Origin: an uncultured SAR86 cluster bacterium
GTDB lineage: Bacteria > Pseudomonadota > Gammaproteobacteria > Magnimaribacterales > Magnimaribacteraceae
Length of the DNA: 64,000 nucleotides
Direction of reading: 5' to 3'
Assembly: GCA_902594545.1 (NCBI GenBank)
Contig: CACJMO010000003.1
Coordinates: 1-64,000 of the forward strand
Both the position numbers and the translations under genes were made by a program. Each line of letters begins with the position of its first letter. Position 1 is the stretch's first letter. The notes under the pieces are model-generated. The model was not told the DNA's origin. It searched no databases and saw only the letters and a list, made by a program, of their open reading frames with translations. Below are positions 56,451-64,000 of the stretch, piece by piece.

Positions 56451-57938
56451 CTATTTCTCATTATCTAATGGAGTTGCTTTGACAAATTTATTTGCTACCA
56501 GAAGTAAAATACCCACAACCACAAGAGCGATTATTATCTGATTAAATAAACCTGGCATAGAAGGCAATCCTGATTCCAAAGATTTACTTGCTAGCAAACC
56601 TGCAAGGCCAGCTGCCAAAGAGCTTGATAAGAACCAAATACCCATCATTTGACCTCTATATCTAGAGGGGGAATATTTTGCAGTTGCAGAAAGTCCAACG
56701 GGGCTTAAACACAACTCTCCTAAGGTGTGAAATAAATAAGTAATTAATAAAAATCTTACACCAGCCTTTTCATTTTCTAATGCCGCTTCCACTCCAAAAA
56801 TTATTACAAAAAACCCAATAGCCATCAAAAAGCATCCTAAAGCAAATTTTTGTGGAGTATCCGGATCTAAATTTCGCTTCCCAAGATAAATCCAAAAGGA
56901 AGCAAAAAAAGGAGCAAAGATGACTACCATAAGCGGGTTGGCTACTTGAAGAAAAGTTGCAGGCATTTCCCAACCAAAAATGAAGAGGTCCGTATAGTCT
57001 TTAGCAAATAAATTTAAAGAAGAACCACCTTGATCAAAACCTGCCCAAAACAGCACAGATCCAAAGAATAATAGGAGCAACATCTTTATGTTATTTTTTT
57101 CTGTTTGATTAAGTCCTGCGAAGAAAAATAAGTAAACGAAATAAGCGAGTGCAACTATAAAGATAAGATTGACTAAGAGTTGATTGAGTAGAGCTGGTTC
57201 GATTGTCCAGAACCCAAAAAAGCCTGTTATTACTATCAAACCAAGAACAGCTGATGTCCATTTAAAAATTGTTAGGTACCTTGTTTGATCTTCATTTTCT
57301 GATAATTTTGATTCTTTTCCAGCATTACCCAGATCCTTTCTGGTGAATATGTATTGTAAAACTCCAAAAGTCATACCCACTCCAGCCGCGCCAAATCCCC
57401 AGTGCCAACCTACCTTTTCCCCTAAATAACCGCAGACAAGGAAACCCAACATACTTCCAATGTTTATAGACATATAAAAAATTGTATATCCGGAATCAAT
57501 CCTGAGGTCTCCGGGTTTATACAACTCTCCAACTATTGTAGAAATATTTGGCTTTAATAGACCAGTGCCAATAGATACCAATACTAAGCCTAAAAAGAAA
57601 GTCTTATCATAGGGGATAGCAAGGACATAGTGACCTAAGGTAATAATGATTGCGCCATAAAGGACAGTTCTTTGGGCGCCAAAGAGCTTGTCTGCTACCC
57701 AACCACCTGGAACACAAAGAAAGTAAACCGAAGCTCCATAGATGCCATATATTGCCATTGCTTCAGGAGCGCTCATATTCATGCCCCCGTCAACTATTTC
57801 TCTAGTCATAAATAGAACTAGCAGGCCCCTCATTCCATAGTAGGACATTCTTTCCCACATTTCAGTAAGAAACAGAGTAACAAGACCTTTTGGATGACCT
57901 ACAAAATATGTATCCGTTGACTTAGTAATTTCATTCAT
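56451..57938 (-). CDS. Proton-dependent oligopeptide transporter (POT/PTR family)
   Basis: This 495-residue major-facilitator protein has about 12-14 membrane helices. The POT signature EMWERMSYYGMRGLLVLFM (about 26-44) corresponds to the ExxERxxYY proton-coupling motif. Further family signs are GGWVADKLFGAQRT and LGELCLSPVGLS. It imports di- and tripeptides with protons at the inner membrane. It converges with dapE with two bases between the stops. Confidence 0.94.
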   Translation of the reverse strand: MNEITKSTDTYFVGHPKGLVTLFLTEMWERMSYYGMRGLLVLFMTREIVDGGMNMSAPEAMAIYGIYGASVYFLCVPGGWVADKLFGAQRTVLYGAIIITLGHYVLAIPYDKTFFLGLVLVSIGTGLLKPNISTIVGELYKPGDLRIDSGYTIFYMSINIGSMLGFLVCGYLGEKVGWHWGFGAAGVGMTFGVLQYIFTRKDLGNAGKESKLSENEDQTRYLTIFKWTSAVLGLIVITGFFGFWTIEPALLNQLLVNLIFIVALAYFVYLFFFAGLNQTEKNNIKMLLLLFFGSVLFWAGFDQGGSSLNLFAKDYTDLFIFGWEMPATFLQVANPLMVVIFAPFFASFWIYLGKRNLDPDTPQKFALGCFLMAIGFFVIIFGVEAALENEKAGVRFLLITYLFHTLGELCLSPVGLSATAKYSPSRYRGQMMGIWFLSSSLAAGLAGLLASKSLESGLPSMPGLFNQIIIALVVVGILLLVANKFVKATPLDNEK

Positions 57939-57995
57939 ATTAACTTCCTAATGTTCGTATAGAATAATCAAAAAAAATATCATATCCAGAAAATT

Positions 57996-58406
57996 ATGGA
58001 AAATGCAGGTTTCTTTAGAAGAATTTTTTCTCTTATCTATGATTCATTTGCTGTTCTTGGGATTATTTTATCTTTTACTTTACTGTTGGTCTTAGTAAAT
58101 GGAGAGGCACCAAAAAGCGGAGGTTTTGTTGATTTTTTGCAACTTTGTATCACCTTACTATCTGGTCCAGTTTTTTATTCATACTTTTGGATAGCAAATA
58201 AAGGTCAAACTTTAGGTATGCAAGCTTGGAAAATTAAGCTTATTTCAGAAGAGAATCTTACAGTTAGAGTTTGTATTCTAAGGTGCGCCTTTTCTACGTT
58301 CTCATTTTTGTTTTTTGGAATAGGTTACTTTCTTATCTTTCTTAGAAAAGATAATAAATCTTTAGCAGATTTAGCTACCAAGACCAGAATTGTCAGGGTT
58401 AGCTAG
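57996..58406 (+). CDS. RDD family membrane protein
   Basis: The 136-residue protein has three or four hydrophobic helices and the RDD pattern: FFRRIFSLIYDSFAV at the start, GQTLGMQAWKIKL in the middle and SLADLATKTRIV at the end. The function of small RDD proteins is poorly known; ion transport has been proposed for some. It is divergent from the POT transporter (57 bp) and overlaps lptG tail to tail by 8 bp. The same neighbour beside pepA/lptFG is common in gammaproteobacteria. Confidence 0.9.
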   Translation: MENAGFFRRIFSLIYDSFAVLGIILSFTLLLVLVNGEAPKSGGFVDFLQLCITLLSGPVFYSYFWIANKGQTLGMQAWKIKLISEENLTVRVCILRCAFSTFSFLFFGIGYFLIFLRKDNKSLADLATKTRIVRVS

Positions 58407-59457
58407 ACTTGAGCTTCCAAAAATAGACTGTTACAAAAATTGTAAAAACTAAAGGTATGACAACAGCATTAAAAGGATTTAAAAGAGAAACTGCTGCCAT
58501 GCTCTCAAATAAGTTTCGGAGAATATTGAGACTGAAGGCAAACAGGATACCGAAGAGAATTCTTTTCCCAAGGCTATCATCCCTAATATTTCCAAAAACA
58601 AAAGAAGCTGCTAGAAGAATCAAGAGAACAGTTGAAAAAGGATGAAATATTTTTCTCCAGAATTCTAAAAGGAGATTATTAGCTCGATATTCAGAAATTT
58701 CTTCTTTTAATGCACCTCTAAGTTCATTTAAGGAGAAATACCTCGGCGAAAGGACTCTCTTCATATCGCTTGGACTGGGTCCTTCAAGCCAGATTTCAGA
58801 GTTCTTGTAAGAAATCTGTTTCTTTCCAAGATCATTGATCATCAGTTCGTGCATAATCCACTGGTCATCATTGAACTCAGCAAATTTTGAACTAATAATT
58901 CTTTTAATTTGTTGTTGATTAGAGGTTTCATATATTGTTATCTCATCTACACGGTTTCTCTCAGGTGATGACCTAAAATAATTAAACGCTGAGGGTGAAG
59001 CGAACCAGTAACCTTCATCTAAAGCTATTTTATTCTGCTTAATTAGTCTTGATTCTTCGTTACTTTGAGAGATCTTGGGCAATGCGGCTTCTTGAAAGAT
59101 AAGTCCAACTAAAATGATCAGAAACACAGGCCTTAATGCAGCAAACACTATATTCAAGTTTGATTTTCCTAAGGTCCTTGATGCTATCAACTCTCCCTCT
59201 TCTTTCATGTTGCCAAGTCCAAGCAGAACACCCAAAAGACATATATAAGAGAGATACTCATAAATTGATATAGGAATTGAATAAAGGCTATAAAAGAAAG
59301 CATCAGAAAGTAGATAAGAATTTGTAATATCAGGAATTTCAGCTAAAAAAGTAAATAGAAAATCTAATACTGAAATTGCAACCGTAACAAGAGCTATACC
59401 CAGTAGTATTTTTCTAGAGATATTCCTCTCTACAATGTCGCCTGTCAAATAAATCAC
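58399..59457 (-). CDS. lptG: LPS export permease LptG
   Basis: LptG pairs with LptF and LptB to extract LPS from the inner membrane. The 352 residues form six membrane helices split by a central beta-jellyroll periplasmic domain (about 130-260). The start is a GTG overlapping the lptF TAG (TAGTG). The cytoplasmic coupling region near GELIASRTLG is present. Confidence 0.95.
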   Translation of the reverse strand: MIYLTGDIVERNISRKILLGIALVTVAISVLDFLFTFLAEIPDITNSYLLSDAFFYSLYSIPISIYEYLSYICLLGVLLGLGNMKEEGELIASRTLGKSNLNIVFAALRPVFLIILVGLIFQEAALPKISQSNEESRLIKQNKIALDEGYWFASPSAFNYFRSSPERNRVDEITIYETSNQQQIKRIISSKFAEFNDDQWIMHELMINDLGKKQISYKNSEIWLEGPSPSDMKRVLSPRYFSLNELRGALKEEISEYRANNLLLEFWRKIFHPFSTVLLILLAASFVFGNIRDDSLGKRILFGILFAFSLNILRNLFESMAAVSLLNPFNAVVIPLVFTIFVTVYFWKLKSS

Positions 59458-60446
59458 TAGGCCAACCTCTTGCTATTGAAATTGAGAAACAGAGCTGCCA
59501 ATAAGAAGATTATATGTATGACGGAGAAAGAGAAGGTATTAGACTCTTCTTCACCTTTAAAACTGAGCAATAGACCAATATAAATAGAAAATAAAAGTAA
59601 GGCTGGCAATACTCTTGAATATCTACCTTTTCTTGGATTAATTTTGCTAATTGGAAGTGCTATAAAAACACTTATGAATATCAACATGACTAAAGAAATA
59701 GACCAAATAGATGAGTTAGTACCCTTCTCAATCTCAGCTGAAGAAATAGCAGCTCTAACCTCTGAATGATTATTCACAATAGTTGAGTTGGTAAATTCAA
59801 TAACCTCAAGTTTCTCCAAATCTGATATCGAGTACGCTATACCATTCTTTAATATTAAATCTTGTTTATTGTCTGAAAGTTTTATGGTCTTAGCTTTGAT
59901 TATCTTTTCTGCATCTCCATCTTTCTGAAGTGTAAATACTTCTTGCAGACCTTTATCATCCTTGTTTCTCGCAAATACTATAAAACCCCCTACTTTGTGA
60001 AATTGTCCTGGTGTGATGGTGTTGAAAGAATCTTGAATGGATTCAGATTCAAGAAGGCTTTTTGCTTTTGCATCAAGACCAGGACTTAAGACCATGGAGA
60101 AATAAATTAAAATTATCGATATTAAAGTTGCAGGTATCAGCAAGAGGTAATAAGTTTTTAGGGCACTGAGACCTGCCTGCTCCATAATTACAAATTCACT
60201 ATCTGCCCTTAATCTGCCTATTGTTAGAACTATAGAAAGAAAAAATCCCAAAGGTAAAATTAGCTCAAGGAATTCGGGCAATCTCAAGAGCACAACAGTA
60301 AATACAACCTCGGCATTAATTTCTCCTCTAGAGGCCTGTTCAAGATATTGAATAGTTCTTGACGAAACTATTAACAAAATAAAGATCAAGCTAATGGATA
60401 AAGTATATGAGAAAATACTCTTCAGAAAATAACGATTTAAAATCAT
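59457..60446 (-). CDS. lptF: LPS export permease LptF
   Basis: LptF (329 residues) has the same architecture as LptG: six membrane helices around a periplasmic jellyroll (about 125-245) with the cytoplasmic motif DSEFVIMEQAGLSALKTY that contacts LptB. lptF-lptG is divergent from pepA, the standard gammaproteobacterial arrangement. The 125-bp gap to pepA is AT-rich and must hold both promoters, but I could not select one with confidence. Confidence 0.96.
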   Translation of the reverse strand: MILNRYFLKSIFSYTLSISLIFILLIVSSRTIQYLEQASRGEINAEVVFTVVLLRLPEFLELILPLGFFLSIVLTIGRLRADSEFVIMEQAGLSALKTYYLLLIPATLISIILIYFSMVLSPGLDAKAKSLLESESIQDSFNTITPGQFHKVGGFIVFARNKDDKGLQEVFTLQKDGDAEKIIKAKTIKLSDNKQDLILKNGIAYSISDLEKLEVIEFTNSTIVNNHSEVRAAISSAEIEKGTNSSIWSISLVMLIFISVFIALPISKINPRKGRYSRVLPALLLFSIYIGLLLSFKGEEESNTFSFSVIHIIFLLAALFLNFNSKRLA

Positions 60447-60571
60447 AAAACTTTTTCGATGCTCTTATTAACTAATCCTAACCTGAATTAGACTAATATT
60501 CTCTACCAAAGTTTACTTTAAATTTTTTGTTAAAATAGTCATTACTTTTAATATATCAACTAGGAGATAAA

Positions 60572-62089
60572 ATGAAAAAAAGACTCACACTAACTCTCAA
60601 TCCTGAGCTCTCAAAGAATCTTGTCAAAACAAAAACAGATTGTTTGGTCTTAGGTGTTAATGACGGTGGTGCCCTAAATACTTTTGCTTCAGATATAGAT
60701 AAAGCGACAAAAGGTATCATTGGAAAGCTTAGAAAAAGAGGAGAATTCGAGGCTAAAGTTGGTCAAACGGCCTACATTGCAACAAATGATGGGACATCAG
60801 CCGAAAGGATTTTCTTAGTAGGTCTGGGAAAATCTTCTAAGAAACTTTCTGCTGAAGACCTTGATAAAATATCTTCGGCTATAACTTCGGGACTCACTGC
60901 AAAGAAATCTTCAAACGGAGTTGTTTGCCTTCCAGATAAAAAATTTGAGTCTGAAAATTCTTCTTTAAATGCCCTTCTTCAAAAACTAGGAACTGCACTT
61001 GAGAGTTCAACCTATACTTATGACGCAAAATTAAACAAAAAAAATAAAAAAGTTAATTACCTCAAAAAGGTATCAGTACTCTTGGAGTCTACTCAAAATA
61101 TCTCAAAACTTAGGAAGAGCTTAAAGACAGGTCAATGCATTGGTCAAGGGATGAATGCAGCGAAAGATCTAGCTAATCTACCTGGAAATGTATGCACACC
61201 TTCTTACTTGGCCAGCACTTCTAGAACAGCTTCAAGAAATTATCAAAACTTGAGTTGCAAGGTTTTTGGTGAAAAAGAAATGAAGAAAATGGGTATGGAC
61301 TGTTTATTATCTGTAGGGAATGGAAGCGCTCAAGAATCTAAACTTATTTCTATGAACTATCAAGGTGGAAAAAAAGGACAAAAGCCTTACGCAATAGTTG
61401 GTAAAGGAATAACTTTTGATACAGGAGGAATTAGTCTTAAACCTCCTGCGACTATGGATGAGATGAAATTTGACATGTGCGGGGCTGCCAGTGTGATAGC
61501 AACAATGCAAGTTGTCGCAGAATTAAAATTACCTATAAACCTGATTGGAGTAGTTGCTAGTGCTGAAAATATGCCTGGTAGTAAAGCAACCAAACCTGGT
61601 GATGTTGTTAAAACAATGTCAGGCAAAACAGTAGAGATATTAAACACTGACGCCGAAGGCCGATTGGTTTTAGCCGATGCTCTGACTTATGTGGAGAGAT
61701 TTAATCCTGTTTCTGTGATAGACATTGCTACTTTGACTGGGGCAGTAATTATGGCACTTGGCTACTCAACCTCAGGTTTAATGAGTAATAATGATGAACT
61801 CGCAAAAAAATTATTGGAAGCTGGTGAAAAGGCCTCTGATAGAGCATGGCAGCTACCTCTTTGGGATGTCTATCAAAAAGATCTAGACAGCAACTTTGCG
61901 GATATTGCAAATATAGGAGGTCGAGCTGGAACCATAACAGCAGCTTGCTTTCTGTCAAGATTTGCCGAGAAGTATCCCTGGGCGCATCTAGACGTTGCTG
62001 GAACAGCAAGCCTTAAAGGTGCTGCAAAAGGAGGTTCAGGTAGGCCTGTTCCTCTTCTAAGCCAATATCTTATTGATATAGCTGGATAA
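60572..62089 (+). CDS. pepA: Leucyl aminopeptidase
   Basis: PepA is an M17 aminopeptidase; in E. coli it also binds DNA as a carAB repressor cofactor. The 505-residue protein has the metal and catalytic motifs VGKGITFDTGGISLKP and NTDAEGRLVLADAL (about 358-371). A TAGGAG Shine-Dalgarno precedes the ATG. Its TAA overlaps the holC ATG. Confidence 0.97.
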   Translation: MKKRLTLTLNPELSKNLVKTKTDCLVLGVNDGGALNTFASDIDKATKGIIGKLRKRGEFEAKVGQTAYIATNDGTSAERIFLVGLGKSSKKLSAEDLDKISSAITSGLTAKKSSNGVVCLPDKKFESENSSLNALLQKLGTALESSTYTYDAKLNKKNKKVNYLKKVSVLLESTQNISKLRKSLKTGQCIGQGMNAAKDLANLPGNVCTPSYLASTSRTASRNYQNLSCKVFGEKEMKKMGMDCLLSVGNGSAQESKLISMNYQGGKKGQKPYAIVGKGITFDTGGISLKPPATMDEMKFDMCGAASVIATMQVVAELKLPINLIGVVASAENMPGSKATKPGDVVKTMSGKTVEILNTDAEGRLVLADALTYVERFNPVSVIDIATLTGAVIMALGYSTSGLMSNNDELAKKLLEAGEKASDRAWQLPLWDVYQKDLDSNFADIANIGGRAGTITAACFLSRFAEKYPWAHLDVAGTASLKGAAKGGSGRPVPLLSQYLIDIAG

Positions 62090-62532
62090 TGACTGAAGCT
62101 ACTTTTTTAGCTTCAGGTAATACTATGATTGAAGCCGTGAATTTCACGGCTGAACTTAGTAACAAGATTCTTCTTAATCAAGACGATGTAGCTCAAGCTG
62201 AAAGGATAGATATATTTTGCAATGATATAGGTGATGCTGAGAAGCTAGATGAAGTTCTCTGGGCTAAACCTAAATACTCAATAATTTCGCACAGTCTAGT
62301 TGATAAAGGCCAAGACGATCTGATAAGAATTGGTTATCCAGGAACAAAATTTAATCTCCTATCAGACTGCCTAATAAATTTATCTCCTGATCTTCCAAAA
62401 AATTTGGATACATATAAATATTATCTCCAATTAGTAATCATGGACGGAGGAGACTTAAGAGCTAGGGCTGCAGATACATGGAGTAAATGTAAAGAACTAG
62501 GTCTAAGTACAAAATTTATAGAAGCGACATGA
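62089..62532 (+). CDS. holC: DNA polymerase III chi subunit
   Basis: HolC (147 residues) links the clamp loader to SSB. Sequence conservation is low but the pepA-holC-valS position and patterns such as [18 protein letters not shown] and [14 protein letters not shown] fit the family. It overlaps valS by 4 bp (ATGA). Confidence 0.9.
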   Translation: MTEATFLASGNTMIEAVNFTAELSNKILLNQDDVAQAERIDIFCNDIGDAEKLDEVLWAKPKYSIISHSLVDKGQDDLIRIGYPGTKFNLLSDCLINLSPDLPKNLDTYKYYLQLVIMDGGDLRARAADTWSKCKELGLSTKFIEAT

Positions 62533-64000
62533 AGAAAAACTACGAACCTAAAGATACAGAGGTAGATATTTACTCTAATTGGGAAAAATCAGGCTATTTC
62601 AATGCTAATCCTGATGAGAATAAACAACCCTTCTGCATCATGATCCCTCCTCCCAATGTAACAGGTACTCTGCACATGGGGCATGGATTTCAGAATACTC
62701 TAATGGATGCTCTGATAAGACAGAAAAGAATGTCAGGATTCGATGTTTTATGGCAGGTTGGTGTTGACCATGCTGGAATAGCAACCCAGATGGTTGTTGA
62801 AAGACAGCTTGAAGCTGAAGGCACTTCCAGAGAGCAAATTGGTAGAGATGCTTTTGAAGAAAGAGTCTGGCAATGGAAAGATAAATCGGGCAATAAGATC
62901 ACTCAACAGCTAAGAAGATTGGGGGCTTCTGTAGATTGGACAAGAGAAGCTTTTACCATGAGTGATGACTTAAGTCTTGCTGTAAAGGAAGTCTTCATAA
63001 AGCTACATGAGCAAGGTTTGATCTATAGAGGAGAAAGGCTAGTAAATTGGGATACTGTTCTTAAAACAGCCCTATCGGATCTAGAAGTTTCTTCTGAGGA
63101 GGAGGATGGTAATCTCTGGCATATTGATTATCGCACTACAGATGGAGAATTACTGACAGTGGCCACAACAAGGCCTGAAACTTTGCTTGGTGATACTGCT
63201 TTGGCAGTGAATCCTCAGGATGAAAGATATGTTCACTTAATTGGCAAAAGAGCCATTCTGCCCATTGTTAATAGAGAAATCCCTATCATTGCCGATGATT
63301 ATGTTGAGTCAGAATTTGGGACAGGATGCGTAAAAATTACCCCAGCCCATGATTTTAATGATTTTGAAATTGGAAAGAGACATGATTTAGAAATTATTAA
63401 TATCTTAAATCTTGATGGAAGCTTAAACGAAAATGTTCCAGAGAAATTTCAGGGCCTAAGTATAGATGCAGCCAGAGAATTAACCTTAGAGTCTCTAGAA
63501 GACCTTAAACAGCTTAGAAAAACCGAAGTCTACAAAGTCCAAATACCCAGAAGTGAGAGAAGTAACTCTATTCTTCAACCTCTATTAACAAAACAATGGT
63601 TTGTAGATGTTAAGAAACTTTCTATTGAGGCGATTAGGGTGGTAGAACAGAATGAAACTGAGTTCATTCCCAAAAATTGGGAAAATACATATTTCAATTG
63701 GATGAATGAAATTCAAGATTGGTGTATCAGCAGACAACTTTGGTGGGGACATAGAATTCCTGCTTGGTACGACTCCAAAGGAGAAATTTACGTAGGAAAG
63801 ACTGAAGAAGAGATTAGAGAGAAATTCGATCTGGGAGACCAAAAATTGACTCAAGAGGAGGATGTTCTAGACACATGGTTTTCTTCAGCATTGTGGACCT
63901 TTTCAACACTGGGTTGGCCTAAAGATAACAACTTATTACATAGATATCATCCTACTAGTGTTCTGGTAACCGGATTCGATATTATCTTCTTTTGGGTAGC
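62529..64000 (+). CDS. valS: Valyl-tRNA synthetase, N-terminal part (cut by window edge)
   Basis: About 490 residues are present before the window ends. The class I signature HMGH is at 49-52 ([16 protein letters not shown]), followed by the editing domain with [15 protein letters not shown] and the [21 protein letters not shown] segment of the Rossmann fold. The KMSKS motif lies beyond the edge. ValS charges tRNA-Val in the cytoplasm. Confidence 0.98.
   Translation, partial: MKKNYEPKDTEVDIYSNWEKSGYFNANPDENKQPFCIMIPPPNVTGTLHMGHGFQNTLMDALIRQKRMSGFDVLWQVGVDHAGIATQMVVERQLEAEGTSREQIGRDAFEERVWQWKDKSGNKITQQLRRLGASVDWTREAFTMSDDLSLAVKEVFIKLHEQGLIYRGERLVNWDTVLKTALSDLEVSSEEEDGNLWHIDYRTTDGELLTVATTRPETLLGDTALAVNPQDERYVHLIGKRAILPIVNREIPIIADDYVESEFGTGCVKITPAHDFNDFEIGKRHDLEIINILNLDGSLNENVPEKFQGLSIDAARELTLESLEDLKQLRKTEVYKVQIPRSERSNSILQPLLTKQWFVDVKKLSIEAIRVVEQNETEFIPKNWENTYFNWMNEIQDWCISRQLWWGHRIPAWYDSKGEIYVGKTEEEIREKFDLGDQKLTQEEDVLDTWFSSALWTFSTLGWPKDNNLLHRYHPTSVLVTGFDIIFFWV

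Overview
The window looks like chromosomal DNA of a streamlined, AT-rich marine-type gammaproteobacterium. The evidence is gene order. The murA-hisG-hisD block beside a DegS/AlgW protease, the kdsD-lpt-lptB-rpoN block, mreBCD-yhdP, prfA-prmC facing lolB-ispE-tRNA-prs-rplY-pth-ychF, rimP-nusA-infB-rbfA-truB-rpsO-pnp, carAB-greA-rlmE-ftsH-glmM-tpiA-secG, map-glnD-dapC-dapD-dapE and lptFG facing pepA-holC-valS are all arranged as in Pseudomonas-like gammaproteobacteria. Genes are packed almost edge to edge, with many 1-14 bp overlaps, and no gene-free stretch exceeds about 150 bp. I saw no insertion sequence, prophage or CRISPR array. A SAR86-like lineage is my best guess; that is inference.

Layout: 1-9 kb holds the end of a periplasmic protease, his genes, murA, a lone mlaC, then a plus-strand run yrbG-kdsD-(LptC/LptA-like)-lptB-rpoN. 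9-15 kb holds yhdP and mreDCB. 15-18.3 kb holds gatCAB. 18.3-22.7 kb is the most accessory-like part: two tandem TetR-like paralogues, a MaoC hydratase, an acyl-CoA ligase and a cytosolic GH84 (O-GlcNAcase-like) enzyme, all downstream of prfA-prmC on the same strand. 24.6-29.5 kb holds lolB-ispE-tRNA-Gln-prs-rplY-pth-ychF-tRNA-Met. 29.5-31 kb holds an esterase and two paralogous tiny membrane proteins separated by terminators. 31-39.2 kb is the pnp-to-rimP translation cluster with tRNA-fMet and tRNA-Leu. 39.2-49.7 kb runs from pyrF through carAB to secG. 49.7-56.4 kb holds map, glnD and lysine/peptidoglycan genes. 56.4-64 kb holds a peptide transporter, an RDD protein, lptGF, pepA, holC and the start of valS.

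Most products serve envelope biogenesis (MurA, MlaC, KdsD, Lpt proteins, MreBCD, LolB, YhdP, GlmM), translation (GatCAB, RF1, PrmC, IF2, NusA, tRNAs, ValS) and nucleotide or amino-acid synthesis. Some usual neighbours are absent from their places (hisC, kdsC, folP, mlaFED, hemA).

The strongest non-obvious signal is upstream of pyrF-carA-carB: a promoter with a palindrome between its -35 and -10, a U-rich initial transcript, a 35-codon leader frame, a long bulged terminator hairpin inside that frame, and a leader stop codon that overlaps the pyrF start. Together these resemble a pyrBI-type pyrimidine attenuator placed on a pyrF-carAB operon. Other points of note are the merged LptC/LptA-like protein, the eukaryote-like GH84 enzyme, and the terminator-gene-terminator ladder of small membrane proteins.
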